Shown: positions 1 through 8,641, counted from the stretch's first letter. The stretch: DNA of 64,000 nucleotides from Brevundimonas sp. G8 (GCF_902506205.1 NZ_LR732816.1:1745604-1809603); one strand, 5' to 3'. The notes: generated by a model from the sequence alone, not told the origin. Translations and numbers: made by a program.

Positions 1-24
1 TATGCTTATGCCGATGTCGCCCGA

Positions 25-585
25 TCAGGCGGCGTTGGCGGCCTTGGTCTTGGCCAGCTTGTCCTGGTGGGCCTTCATGCCTGCGGCGATCAGGTCGGCG
101 GCTTCGCCGGCGTCGCCCCAGCCCTGGACCGTGACCGACTTGCCCTTTTCCAGGTCCTTGTAGCGGGTGAAGAAGTGTTCGATCTGCTCGATCAGGATGG
201 CCGGCAGCTGACGATAGCTGGCGATCTCGGTGTAATAGGGGTTCAGCTTGTCGACCGGCACGGCCAGGATCTTCTCGTCGCCGCCGGCCTCGTCCGTCAT
301 CTTCAGCACGCCGATGGGGCGCGAGCGAATGACGCAGCCCGGAACGACCGGCGTCGGGTTCAGCACGATCACGTCGCAGGGGTCGCCGTCGTCCGACAGG
401 GTGTGCGGGATGAAGCCGTAGTTGCCCGGATAGTACATGGCGGTGTGCAGGAAGCGGTCGACGAACAGGGCGCCCGAGGCCTTGTCCATCTCGTATTTCA
501 CCGGCAGCCCGCCTTGCGGGATCTCGATGATGACGTTGATGTCCCAGGGAGCGTTCGGGCCGACCGGAATGGCGTCAAGGTTCAT
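25..585 (-). CDS. ppa: Inorganic pyrophosphatase
   Basis: Soluble family I pyrophosphatase that hydrolyses PPi to two phosphates in the cytoplasm and so pulls biosynthetic reactions forward. The 186-residue length is normal for a bacterial family I enzyme. The metal-binding signature [11 protein letters not shown] lies near residues 65-75, and the substrate-binding YPGNYGFIP stretch precedes it. The start is the ATG at 585, which gives the usual MNLDAIPVG beginning. It is a single gene read towards the window's left edge, divergent from the DUF599 gene. Housekeeping function; high certainty. Confidence 0.97.
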   Translation of the reverse strand: MNLDAIPVGPNAPWDINVIIEIPQGGLPVKYEMDKASGALFVDRFLHTAMYYPGNYGFIPHTLSDDGDPCDVIVLNPTPVVPGCVIRSRPIGVLKMTDEAGGDEKILAVPVDKLNPYYTEIASYRQLPAILIEQIEHFFTRYKDLEKGKSVTVQGWGDAGEAADLIAAGMKAHQDKLAKTKAANAA

Positions 586-713
586 GGTGGATCTTTGCTG
601 CGACTGCGAAATTCGAAAAGGCGAGGCGTGATAAGCCTACCAGCCCGCAACGGCAAGCGCGACATGTGGCGGACAGGCTTGCGTCGGGCCGCGTCATCGC
701 GGACATCTGGGTC

Positions 714-1397
714 ATGACCTGGACCGATTGGGCCGCCCTGGCGCTCTTTTTCATCTGCTGGCTGGGATACAGCCCCATCCTGGCTTTCATCAGCCGAAAG
801 GGCGGCTCGCTGAACAAGGACATGGAGCATGTCCGCGCGGTGTGGATGCAGTCCATGACCCACCGCGAGATGAAGTTGATCGACAGCCAGTTGATGGGCC
901 ATTCGATCAACTCGGCCTCCTTCTTCGCCTCGACCAACCTGCTGCTGATCGCGGCGGTGGGGGGCATATTGTTCGGCGGCGAGAGCGCGCTGCAGGGGTT
1001 CGCCGCCGTCGGGGCCGAGAATGTGCCGCTCAAGATCCTGGAGGCCAAGCTGGCCCTGGTGCTGGTCTGCCTGGCTCGGGGCTTTCTCGACTTCATCTGG
1101 GCGCTGCGCCAGATGAACTACACCCTGGCCCTGATCGGCTCGGCGCCCGAACTGCATTCCAACACCGACCGCAAGGCGTTCAGCGAGGCGGCGGGGCAAT
1201 TGCTGAACCCCGCGCTGAGTTCGTTCAGCCAGGGGGTGCGGGGCTATTATTTCGCCTTGGCGGCGGCGGCCTGGCTGTTCGGTCCCTGGTGGCTGGCGCT
1301 AGGGGTGGCCTCGTCGTTCGGCCTGCTTATCTATCGCCAGGAAGCCTCGCCGGCCGCGCGGGCCATTCGCAATGCGCGGCGGCTGCTGGAGCACTGA
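714..1397 (+). CDS. DUF599 family membrane protein
   Basis: Inner-membrane protein of about 227 residues, of unknown function. The sequence starting MTWTDWAALALFF has a first membrane segment, then a polar stretch containing a HREMKLIDSQL motif, and at least three further hydrophobic segments, matching the DUF599 pattern. An upstream in-frame ATG at 666 exists, but the ATG at 714 gives a start directly at the first membrane helix, as in the family. It is divergent from ppa. A strong terminator follows only about 210 bases downstream, after a probable separate small RNA. Confidence 0.8.
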   Translation: MTWTDWAALALFFICWLGYSPILAFISRKGGSLNKDMEHVRAVWMQSMTHREMKLIDSQLMGHSINSASFFASTNLLLIAAVGGILFGGESALQGFAAVGAENVPLKILEAKLALVLVCLARGFLDFIWALRQMNYTLALIGSAPELHSNTDRKAFSEAAGQLLNPALSSFSQGVRGYYFALAAAAWLFGPWWLALGVASSFGLLIYRQEASPAARAIRNARRLLEH

Positions 1398-1520
1398 GCG
1401 CCGCTATCTCGCAGATGCGAGATGCGCTTGGCGTCAGACTTTGGTCTAATACCCGCCATGTTACCGGTTACATGGCCGTATTTGCGTAACACGGCGTGAC
1501 CGCGAAGGCGCATATCGGCC

Positions 1521-1549
1521 TTGACCCATTGTGCATCGCAACCTAAGTT
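1521..1549 (+). promoter_or_regulatory. Candidate sigma-70-type promoter of small RNA
   Basis: TTGACC at 1521-1526 is followed, after 17 bases, by TAAGTT at 1544-1549. The spacing is ideal and the -35 is near consensus for the housekeeping sigma factor. Predicted transcription would begin near 1555, just before the first hairpin of the candidate small RNA. The prediction rests on sequence resemblance only. Confidence 0.5.
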
Positions 1550-1554
1550 GGCCT

Positions 1555-1638
1555 CTGACGCCTCCGGGCGTCTTGCCCTTCCTGGGCGTTTCCTCCCTAT
1601 AGACTTTAATGCCGCACCTTCGGGTGCGGCTTTTTTTT
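1555..1638 (+). ncRNA. Candidate CCUCC-rich trans-acting small RNA
   Basis: No reading frame explains this stretch, but it has the build of an alphaproteobacterial sRNA. A promoter lies immediately upstream. Hairpin 1 has arms GACGCC/GGCGTC (1557-1572) with loop TCCG, and its left arm and loop include CCUCC. Hairpin 2 has arms GCCC/GGGC (1575-1587) with loop TTCCT. A single-stranded TTTCCTCCC (1589-1597) follows, then a perfect terminator hairpin with eight Us. The repeated pyrimidine motif is complementary to Shine-Dalgarno sequences, as in the CcsR ('cuckoo') and alpha-r sRNA families and Caulobacter C-rich sRNAs such as GsrN. I cannot assign it to a named family. It could instead be the 3' UTR of the DUF599 mRNA. 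Confidence 0.5.
1611..1638 (+). terminator. Rho-independent terminator
   Basis: Eight-base-pair stem GCCGCACC/GGTGCGGC with a UUCG tetraloop, followed by eight T residues at 1631-1638. There is no T run on the opposite strand, so it serves plus-strand transcription, that is the small RNA candidate and possibly the DUF599 gene. Confidence 0.92.
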
Positions 1639-1656
1639 GATCTGATCAGCGATCAG

Positions 1657-2484
1657 TCAGGCCTTGATCCAGGGTTCCGCACACAGGGCGGCGATCACGC
1701 GGGCAAGGGCCCTCTGTGTCGTGGCGTAGGTCGCGCCGGGCGCAAGCGTCGCCTCGTCCAGATACAGCCGCCGGCTCAGCTCGATCTGGATCGCCTCATA
1801 GCCTTCGTCCGGCCGACCCCAGCGCTGGGTGGACCAGCCCCCCGCGTAGGGATGGTTCTGCGCCACACGCCAGCCCAGACCCTCGAACAGGTCGCGCAGT
1901 CGCCGGCTGAGCCGTGCGCTGCACGCCGAGCCGTAACGGTCGCCCAGCACCACCTCGGCCCCCACCGCCCGCGACGGCATGGAATGCCAGTCGATCAGCA
2001 CCGCCCGCCCGTGCGTCTCGCGCGTCGTCTCCATCAGGTCGGTCAGGGCCTGATGATAGGGGCGATGAACCCTGTCGATGCGGTCCTGCGCGTCGGCCAG
2101 GCTCAACCGACGCGCATAGAGGGGCGTCCCGTCGCCGGCCAAGCGCGGCACGACGCCGTAGCCGGCCGCGGTCTTGGCCCCCACCGGTCCGTCCAGGCCG
2201 TCGATCAGCGCGGGATCCAGCTCGCCGGGGTCGCGGTTCAGATCGACATAGGCCCGGCCGATCCGCCCCTCGATCAGGGTCGCGCCCTGACGCGGCCCCT
2301 CCGCGATCAGCCGCCCGACCAGGGCGTCCTCGGCGCTTTTCAGGCTGGAGAGCGACAGGTCGGGCACGGCGCCCATGTCGGCAGGATAGCGGTCGCCCGA
2401 ATGGGGCGAGGCGAACACCAGCGCGGTCGCCTTGACGCCAGAGGCCGGCGCGGTGATCGAAAAGCTGTCGCCGCCGTCGGTCAT
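1657..2484 (-). CDS. N-formylglutamate amidohydrolase family protein
   Basis: Predicted cytoplasmic amidohydrolase of 275 residues, of the family that releases formate from N-formyl-glutamate in histidine breakdown. Visible family features are FASPHSGDRYP near residues 27-37, RDPGELDP in the first half, and LIDWHSMPS in the middle, with His and acidic residues suited to metal binding. It is divergent from the cpdR-like gene, an arrangement I recall from Caulobacter. No other hut genes are present, so the physiological substrate is uncertain. Confidence 0.88.
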   Translation of the reverse strand: MTDGGDSFSITAPASGVKATALVFASPHSGDRYPADMGAVPDLSLSSLKSAEDALVGRLIAEGPRQGATLIEGRIGRAYVDLNRDPGELDPALIDGLDGPVGAKTAAGYGVVPRLAGDGTPLYARRLSLADAQDRIDRVHRPYHQALTDLMETTRETHGRAVLIDWHSMPSRAVGAEVVLGDRYGSACSARLSRRLRDLFEGLGWRVAQNHPYAGGWSTQRWGRPDEGYEAIQIELSRRLYLDEATLAPGATYATTQRALARVIAALCAEPWIKA

Positions 2485-2596
2485 GCCTCCGCATAGCGGG
2501 TTTCGCTGTGGAAGGAAGTCGGCTGATCGGTGAATTTCATCGGCGGTTTACCGTTGCGCCTCTAGTCTGGTCGCCTGTTTCAGAGGTGTTTTTCGA

Positions 2597-2953
2597 ATGG
2601 CGCGTATTCTCCTGGCCGAAGACGACGGTTCGTTACGCGGGTTTCTGACGCGCGCGCTGGAGCGGGCGGGCCATCAGGTCATCGATTGCGAGAACGGCGA
2701 CGACGCCATCGACGCCCTGGAACATGGCCCCTACGACCTGCTGCTGACCGACATCGTCATGCCGGGCGCGGACGGGATCGAGGTGGCGCGCGTCGCCGCC
2801 GCCCGCCAGCCGGGCCTGCGCATCATGTTCATCACCGGTTTCGCCGCCGTGGCCCTGACCGCCGCCCAGGCCACGCCCGATGCCAAGGTCCTGTCCAAGC
2901 CCGTCCACCTGCGCGACCTAGTCAACGAGGTCGAGCGCATGGTCGCCGCCTGA
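2597..2953 (+). CDS. cpdR: CpdR-type single-domain response regulator
   Basis: A receiver domain with no output domain (118 residues). Acidic pocket residues are at EDD (8-10), the phospho-acceptor is Asp52 in LLLTDIVMP, and a Lys lies in VLSKPVHLRDLV. The start MARILLAEDDGSLRGFL and the run MFITGFAAVAL match Caulobacter CpdR closely. There the unphosphorylated form recruits ClpXP to the cell pole and primes it to degrade cell-cycle regulators such as PdeA; the CckA-ChpT phosphorelay turns it off. An AGAGGTG ribosome-binding site precedes the ATG. Neighbouring tRNA-Val and amidohydrolase genes support the assignment. Confidence 0.93.
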   Translation: MARILLAEDDGSLRGFLTRALERAGHQVIDCENGDDAIDALEHGPYDLLLTDIVMPGADGIEVARVAAARQPGLRIMFITGFAAVALTAAQATPDAKVLSKPVHLRDLVNEVERMVAA

Positions 2954-3079
2954 GCGGCTGATCTGACGGCGGTTTTCGAGAAATCTCTTTCTGGCCGTGA
3001 AATCGGCTTGATGAAGCCCGGCCTCGCCGCTATACGACCGCTCTTCCCGCTCCGAACAGCTTTTTCGGAGCCCTACGGC

Positions 3080-3154
3080 GGATGCGTAGCTCAGCGGGAG
3101 AGCACCTCGTTGACATCGAGGGGGTCACAGGTTCAATCCCTGTCGCGTCCACCA
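3080..3154 (+). tRNA. tRNA-Val (GAC)
   Basis: Cloverleaf of 75 nt including an encoded CCA. The acceptor stem GGATGCG pairs with CGCGTCC, and the anticodon loop TTGACAT carries GAC. The T arm GTCACAGGTTCAATCCCTGT is intact. It lies just downstream of the cpdR-like gene. No duplicated tRNA 3' end was found nearby, so there is no sign that it served as an integration site. Confidence 0.95.
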
Positions 3155-3529
3155 TTCTTCCCCATGACATTGTAAGCGTTGGTTTACATGCCGAGGTCTG
3201 GGCCTTCGGCGAACCAGGCCGACAGATGTTGGCGGCAGTTCAGTTCTGAAGCGCTTGCATGGCGCACAGGCCGTCAGCGGTTCGATTTCGCGGAGCTCCC
3301 ACGCGTTTTTCGGCGCAGTTCCCTCTGCCCCCCGCCTGTCCGTCCGCGGCTAACGGACGAATAAGGCAAAGCTTTCAGCCCGATTGATTTTATCCACACA
3401 ACGCCCTGCGTCAAAATGACGTGTGGCGAAATTAGGGTTGACGCTGATCGTATTCCCGGCCGGGATGTGCGTCGGGGTTGCGCGTTTGGTCGCAAACATA
3501 ATGTCGGCGAAAAGCCGAAGGGGGACTTT
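3155..3529 (+). other. Intergenic region upstream of the autotransporter
   Basis: About 375 bases without a convincing gene. It holds an inverted repeat TGTAA-N8-TTACA (3171-3188) and a second one CGTCA-AAA-TGACG (3409-3421). A TTGACG hexamer at 3438 could be a -35 element, but no good -10 follows. A strong AAGGGGGA ribosome-binding site lies at 3518-3525. An open frame continues upstream to an ATG at 3416, but it encodes no signal-like or family-like sequence. Confidence 0.5.
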
Positions 3530-6500
3530 TTGGCTATCAGTTTGAAACACGGCCTTCTGGCCGCGACGGCTGGCGTGGCGATGCTGGCGTCGACGGCGGC
3601 TTTCGCTCAGTCGGCGCTGACGGCCCCGACCGGCGGCTTCTACATGGCCAATGGGACGCGCACGACCAACTATCAGACAGCCGTGGCGTCCTGGCGGGCG
3701 GACGCGCAGTTCGCCGTGGATTATTCGAAGGGGTTCCTGGGGCTTGAGCACGCCTATGCGCGCGGTCTGACGGGCCGTGGCCAGACGATCGGGGTCAATG
3801 ACGCCGGCGTCTATATGGCGCACCCGCTGTTCCAGTCGGCGGGCAAGGTGACGGGCCTGCGGACGGCGGCCATCGCCGGATACGGCAATGACGGCATGAT
3901 CAACCCCCGCCGTCCCTGGGAAGGTCACGGCACCCACGTCGCGGGCACGATCGCGGGCGATCGCGTCGCCGGACAGGCGATGTTCGGCAACGCCTTCGGC
4001 GCCAAACTCTATGCCGCCAGCATCAATTTCGCGGCCGGTGATTTCCTGTGGTTCAAGGATCAGATCATCGACGGCAAGACGGTGATCACCTCGACCCAGA
4101 ACATCGTCGACCTGGCCAACACCGGCCAGGTGCGCATCATCAACAACAGCTGGGGCAGCAACAACAGCCTGCCGTTCAACGCGTCGCTGCCGACGGTTCT
4201 GGCGGCGTTCAATCGCGATTACGGCGACTTCTACAAGCCGGTTCTGGACAAGGACGTCCTGGTCGTCTTCTCGGCCGGCAACGGCAGCGGCGTGCACGCC
4301 GGCATCGACGCCGCCGCGCCGCTGTCGGACGCCCGTCTGCGCTCGAACTGGCTCTCGGTCGCCAACTACGCCAGCACGACCACGCCCAGCCCCTCGACCA
4401 GCTTCTGCGGACAGACCGCGACATGGTGCGTCGCGGGCCCGGGACATAATGTGATCTCGTCCGTGCCGACCTATGTGATGGACAATCGCGGCCTTCAGGC
4501 CCTGTATCCGCGCGCCAGCTATCCTGGTCTGTATTCGGCGACGACGGTCACCGCCTTGCAGAATGCCGCAGTCAACCAGTTCCTGACCGTGCTGAACAAC
4601 TACCTCGGCGCCAAGCAGGCTGGCGGCGCTGGGTTCGACGAGGACGCGGCCCGCCGCGAAGTGGCTCGTCAGGCCGTGGCCATCACGCTCGTCTCCGGCA
4701 GCCGACTGAACACCCCCGACGGCATGACCAGTGTGCTGGCCGGACTGCTGACCTCGACGGGCAATATCGCCATCCTGACGCCCGCCTTCTCAAGCGCGGT
4801 GCTGGAATATGCCAACACCGAACTTCAGCGCGTGCTCGCCCAGTACGTGACCTACACGGGCGCGGGCTACGAAGCCTACACCGGCACGTCGATGGCGGCG
4901 CCCAATATCTCGGGCTTCGCCGCGCTGCTGATGGAGAACTTCCCGGAATATAACACCGCCCTGATCTCCGACATTCTGGTCTCCAGTTCGCTGGACCTGG
5001 ACACCCCCGGCGTCGATCTCCGGTCCGGCTGGGGCGCGCCTCAGATGAATGTTGCGCTGAACGGCCCCACCGCCCTTCGCGATACGCGCGACGTGACGGT
5101 TTCGGTCGGCACGGTCGATGTGTGGAGCAACAATATCGGCGATGCGCGCGATCGCTATTCCGCCGAGGTGCGCGCCAACTTCGGCAACGACATCGGCGGC
5201 CTGGTCAAGAAGGGCGGCGGCGAGCTGATCCTGGCCGGCGCCAACGACTACAGCGGCGTCACCCGTGTGGAAGGCGGGCTTCTGACCGTGAACGGCAGCC
5301 TGCTGCGCTCCAACGCAACGGTAGGCCAGGTCGGCATGATCGGCGGCACAGGACGGCTGCTGAACCTGACGGCCGAAAGCGGCGGCGTGGTTGCTCCGGG
5401 CGATGCGGCCAACCCGTTTGGAACGCTGACGATCGCCGGCGACGTCAACTTCAAGCCGGGGTCGTTCCTGTGGGTTCGTTCCAGCGTCAACGGCGCGGCC
5501 TATTCGCGGTTGGCGGTCGGCGGCGCGACGCGGATCGAGGGCGGCCAAGTCATCCTGAAGGCCGACAATGGCGAGTGGAACCTGCGTTCGCAGATGAACA
5601 TCATCCAGTCGACCGGTCCGGTCACAGGAACCTTCAGCGGCGCACAGAGCGATCTCGCCTTCCTTGCGCCCGTGCTTACCTATTCGGCCAATGGCGTGGT
5701 GCTGACGGTGCGGCGCAACGACGTGACCGTCGCGTCCTTGGCCGGCAATCCGAACCAGCAGTCGCTGGGCGGAGCGCTGGACGTGATGATCAACAACACG
5801 ACGACCGGCGCGAACCGCAATCTGACGCTGGAAAACGCCTTGCTGGACGCCAGCGCCGCCAACGTCAGAGCGGCCTTGGGCGGTCTGACCGGAGAAATCC
5901 ACGCGTCTCTGGGCGGTTTGGCGACCTCGGACGCCCGGTCCATCCGCGAGGCCATGGCCGAACGTGGCAGGGGCGCCGGTGAACAGGCCTACGGTCGCGG
6001 CGTCTCGGTCTGGGGCAGCGCGGTCTATGGCAACGGTCGAGGCAGCGCGCACGACGGCATTGCGAGCTTCCGCAATGAATCGTCGGGTTATCTGGTCGGC
6101 GCGGAAAAGGCGTTGTCGGACAACATGCACCTCGGCGTCGCGTTGGGTGAGAACCGATCCGAAATGCGTTCGCCGCGCCTGCGATCGACGGGACGGGTCC
6201 AAAGCGAACAGATCGGCGTCTATGGCGGCGTCAACCTTGGCGCCTTCGATGTTCGCGTGGGCGGCTCCTGGGCCGACGCCAACGTCAGAACGGACCGCAC
6301 CGCTCAGTTGAACCAGTTCAACAACAGCCTGGTCGGCAACTATGATGGCAACGTCTGGCAGGCCTACGGCGAACTGTCCTGGAGCAGGGCTGTGGGCGGC
6401 ACCGTCGTCGAGCCGTACGGCGCCTACAGCCATGTGGAGTATGATGCGGATGTCGCTGAAACGGGGGGAGACGCCGCCCTGTTCGGCAACGTCAAGCAGA

Positions 6501-6820
6501 AGTCAGACCTGCTGACGGCCGGTCTGCGGACCCGCACCATCCTGGCCGGGGGCGAAGGTCGTCCGCGCCTGTCGGCGGTCACGCATCTGGCCTACACCCA
6601 TGACCTGAACGGCGACGGTCCGATCTTCGACGCCGCCTTCGTGGACGGTCCCCGGTTCCTGATCGAAGGCGCCAATCCCGGCGACGACGTGATCTCGACC
6701 GGACTGGCGTTCAATATCCAGGCTACGGATCGGGCGGCGGTCGAGTTCGGATACACCGGACTGCACAAGGACGAATATCGCGACAACCGCATCTACGGGC
6801 GGTTCAGCGTCAAGTTCTGA
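3530..6820 (+). CDS. S8 subtilisin-like autotransporter (type Va secretion)
   Basis: A 1,096-residue secreted protease. The TTG at 3530, preceded by AAGGGGGA, is chosen as start because it places a signal peptide at the N terminus, with likely cleavage after AFA (residue 26). The passenger carries a subtilase triad: Asp91 in GVNDAG, His133 in GHGTHVAG and Ser454 in GTSMAAP. About residues 558-590 form an autotransporter-associated repeat (GGGELILAGANDYSG...GLLTVNGS). The last 270 or so residues are a beta-barrel ending in Phe. It should insert in the outer membrane and display or release the protease. A terminator follows. The substrate is unknown. Confidence 0.9.
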   Translation: MAISLKHGLLAATAGVAMLASTAAFAQSALTAPTGGFYMANGTRTTNYQTAVASWRADAQFAVDYSKGFLGLEHAYARGLTGRGQTIGVNDAGVYMAHPLFQSAGKVTGLRTAAIAGYGNDGMINPRRPWEGHGTHVAGTIAGDRVAGQAMFGNAFGAKLYAASINFAAGDFLWFKDQIIDGKTVITSTQNIVDLANTGQVRIINNSWGSNNSLPFNASLPTVLAAFNRDYGDFYKPVLDKDVLVVFSAGNGSGVHAGIDAAAPLSDARLRSNWLSVANYASTTTPSPSTSFCGQTATWCVAGPGHNVISSVPTYVMDNRGLQALYPRASYPGLYSATTVTALQNAAVNQFLTVLNNYLGAKQAGGAGFDEDAARREVARQAVAITLVSGSRLNTPDGMTSVLAGLLTSTGNIAILTPAFSSAVLEYANTELQRVLAQYVTYTGAGYEAYTGTSMAAPNISGFAALLMENFPEYNTALISDILVSSSLDLDTPGVDLRSGWGAPQMNVALNGPTALRDTRDVTVSVGTVDVWSNNIGDARDRYSAEVRANFGNDIGGLVKKGGGELILAGANDYSGVTRVEGGLLTVNGSLLRSNATVGQVGMIGGTGRLLNLTAESGGVVAPGDAANPFGTLTIAGDVNFKPGSFLWVRSSVNGAAYSRLAVGGATRIEGGQVILKADNGEWNLRSQMNIIQSTGPVTGTFSGAQSDLAFLAPVLTYSANGVVLTVRRNDVTVASLAGNPNQQSLGGALDVMINNTTTGANRNLTLENALLDASAANVRAALGGLTGEIHASLGGLATSDARSIREAMAERGRGAGEQAYGRGVSVWGSAVYGNGRGSAHDGIASFRNESSGYLVGAEKALSDNMHLGVALGENRSEMRSPRLRSTGRVQSEQIGVYGGVNLGAFDVRVGGSWADANVRTDRTAQLNQFNNSLVGNYDGNVWQAYGELSWSRAVGGTVVEPYGAYSHVEYDADVAETGGDAALFGNVKQKSDLLTAGLRTRTILAGGEGRPRLSAVTHLAYTHDLNGDGPIFDAAFVDGPRFLIEGANPGDDVISTGLAFNIQATDRAAVEFGYTGLHKDEYRDNRIYGRFSVKF

Positions 6821-6841
6821 TCTCAAGCCAGCCCAGACATC

Positions 6842-6873
6842 GCGCCCTCGACCTCACGGTCGGGGGCGCTTTT
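6842..6873 (+). terminator. Rho-independent terminator of the autotransporter gene
   Basis: Stem GCGCCC-T-CGACC / GGTCG-G-GGGCGC (6842-6869) with loop TCAC and a G-T pair in the middle, followed by TTTT. It sits 21 bases after the autotransporter stop codon. Confidence 0.85.
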
Positions 6874-6888
6874 GCGTGCGGCGACGGG

Positions 6889-7560
6889 CTAGTGGGTTTC
6901 GCCAGCCAGCGCGTCGTCATCCAGCGGGAAAGTGCGACTGCGTGCGCTCGGTCGGTTCTCGACCCAGACGGCAGGCGAGCGGGTCAGCCGTTCGACCGCC
7001 TCGACTGCGCCCCTCATGAAACGTTCGGGTGTATCGGCGGCGGTGCGCCTTGATGGGCCGGCGTGCCCGCCTCGCAGGACTGTGGTCGCATAGATATCGA
7101 GCTGATGGCCTTGCTTGCGCCCATCGCGGTAAGGAAACAGGCACAGGGTGTAGCGCTGCTCCAGACGGCTTGCGACCCTCTGGCGGACGTCTGCGCGCCA
7201 GCTTGCGCCGTCGCATGTGGCGATCCGAACGGAGCTGACCCGCCCGCTGGGTGTCTGTGTCGACGGCCCTTGGAGGCCGAACCCTCCCGGCGAAGCGGGG
7301 TCGATCAGAGCGAACCGCCGTGGGATGCGCGGAACCACGGGCGTCTCTGACCCGGAAGTCGTGACCTGGACGTGCTGACGCTCGAGATAAAGCTTCAGGG
7401 CGTTGGATACGTCTTGGCCTGACAAGGGCGTCTGGAAATCCACGATGACATAGGCCTGGTCGGTGCTCAGATCGGCAGGCGCCTGCGCCGCCGCGCATCC
7501 TGCGGTCGCGAGGCTTGCGATAGCGGCGGCGAGAACGGTGTGAACACGGCGGGTCGTCAT
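6889..7560 (-). CDS. Putative lipoprotein, function unknown
   Basis: A 223-residue protein whose N terminus has a basic start, a hydrophobic stretch and a lipobox (LATAGC, Cys near residue 22), so it is probably lipid-anchored in the envelope. The mature part is polar with no domain I recognise and contains two further cysteines. It lies 64 bases downstream of the exonuclease gene on the same strand and may be co-transcribed with it. It converges on the autotransporter gene. Confidence 0.7.
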   Translation of the reverse strand: MTTRRVHTVLAAAIASLATAGCAAAQAPADLSTDQAYVIVDFQTPLSGQDVSNALKLYLERQHVQVTTSGSETPVVPRIPRRFALIDPASPGGFGLQGPSTQTPSGRVSSVRIATCDGASWRADVRQRVASRLEQRYTLCLFPYRDGRKQGHQLDIYATTVLRGGHAGPSRRTAADTPERFMRGAVEAVERLTRSPAVWVENRPSARSRTFPLDDDALAGETH

Positions 7561-7624
7561 GGGTCATCAACGCCCTGGCGGAGATGAGTGTCAACCTGAT
7601 CAAGGTGTCGCGTTTGACCGCGGG

Positions 7625-8410
7625 TTACAGCAACAAACCTTGGCCCGGTGTTTTCGCGACTTCGGCTTCGACAAGACCGCGTCGGCGCAGTTCGGTCGCG
7701 GCGGTGAAGGCGATGTCGATGTCTCGGCCTGATCTGAAGGCTTGAAGCGTGTCGTTTTCGAGCGCGCTCCACGCCTTGCCGCGTGCCGGGCCGGCGGGCA
7801 CGCGGGGCAGAAGCCCGGGCTCGCGGCTCCACGCCAGCAACTGCTCTACGGTGGTTAGGTTCAGCATGTCGCGCAGGTGGTGGGCGGTGACATAGGCGTC
7901 GGGCAGGGCGCGGTGCGCCGGTAGACCCAGCTCGTGCACCAGGCCCTCGGGCCGGCGCAGGTAGCGCAGCATCTGGTTGGAGAACCGGGGCAGGTCGGGC
8001 CAGAGTCGTAGGGCGCATTTCCATGTACAGATCCAGTCCGCGCCGCCTGAAAGGGTCGGGGTGCAATACCGCTGCTCAAAGGCCGCGCGGTGGGCGGCCA
8101 AGGCGATCACGCCGTCGTCAGGGCGAAGGATGGATGGGGCGACGGACCTCCAATAACCCGCGCCCTGGACCCAGGCGTCCTGGATATGATGGATGGCCAT
8201 GGTGTCCGGCGAGATGGGACGGCCCGGATCGACGAAGCGGGCGCCGCGTACCTCATCCAGCCGCCAGACGCCGGACGCGGTCCTCACCACATCCTGCCAG
8301 CCGATCTCGCACACGTCCTGAGGCCCGGGGCCGGCGGTTTCCAGGTCGATGACGCGGATGCGCGACGGCAGGCCGGTATCGGCAGGGGAGGCGGCGTCGA
8401 TGTCGGTCAG
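7625..8410 (-). CDS. DnaQ-like 3'-5' exonuclease, non-standard start
   Basis: DEDDh-type exonuclease. The first GTG (8314) would remove catalytic motif I, because VIDLETAG lies in frame upstream (around 8330-8353). Motif II is probably AAHRAAFEQ and motif III HRALPDA. Between that GTG and the in-frame TGA at 8498-8500 there is no ATG, GTG or TTG. I place the start at a CTG (8408-8410) because AGAGGA stands about 4-5 bases before it. An ATA or ATC start, or a disrupted gene, is possible. The role is likely nucleic-acid trimming or repair; the C-terminal 100 residues are not recognised. Confidence 0.65.
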   Translation of the reverse strand: MTDIDAASPADTGLPSRIRVIDLETAGPGPQDVCEIGWQDVVRTASGVWRLDEVRGARFVDPGRPISPDTMAIHHIQDAWVQGAGYWRSVAPSILRPDDGVIALAAHRAAFEQRYCTPTLSGGADWICTWKCALRLWPDLPRFSNQMLRYLRRPEGLVHELGLPAHRALPDAYVTAHHLRDMLNLTTVEQLLAWSREPGLLPRVPAGPARGKAWSALENDTLQAFRSGRDIDIAFTAATELRRRGLVEAEVAKTPGQGLLL

Positions 8411-8497
8411 GGCGTCCTCTATGCGTGGCTCAGGGACGGTAACGCGTGACGCACGCGATTTGGTCCGGCCGTTGAAGGGAGCGCCGCCGGAAGCTTG

Positions 8498-8641
8498 TCA
8501 GTTGGGCGTGTGGGCCGGGCTGTGGGGTATGGCCGCCATCACCGCCCAGGCGCCGACCAGCAGCGCAGGCGAGGCGATCAGCGCCCGCCGACAGCGGTGC
8601 GCCAGATACAGAGCTTCGCCGATCACGATCGACAGCAGCAT
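8498..8641 (-). CDS. Small single-span membrane protein (47 residues)
   Basis: ATG at 8641 is preceded by GGGGGAA about 8-9 bases away, a strong ribosome-binding site. The product starts MLLSIVIGEALYLAH, has an RCRR cluster, and then one hydrophobic segment (ALIASPALLVGAWAVMAA). Its TGA is the same in-frame stop that bounds the exonuclease frame upstream, so the two are in one frame. It could be a real small membrane protein, an upstream ORF of the exonuclease, or chance. Confidence 0.4.
   Translation of the reverse strand: MLLSIVIGEALYLAHRCRRALIASPALLVGAWAVMAAIPHSPAHTPN

Noticed and set aside
3080..3154. tRNA-Val as an integrated-element attachment site
   Set aside because: No second copy of the tRNA 3' end, integrase or phage gene is nearby.
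4790..6433. A 547-codon open frame antisense to the autotransporter
   Set aside because: High GC makes antisense frames long; the product has no signal, motif or ribosome-binding site and the sense strand is clearly coding.
8090..8449. Plus-strand frame antisense to the exonuclease
   Set aside because: The sense frame has exonuclease motifs I and III; the antisense product shows no features.
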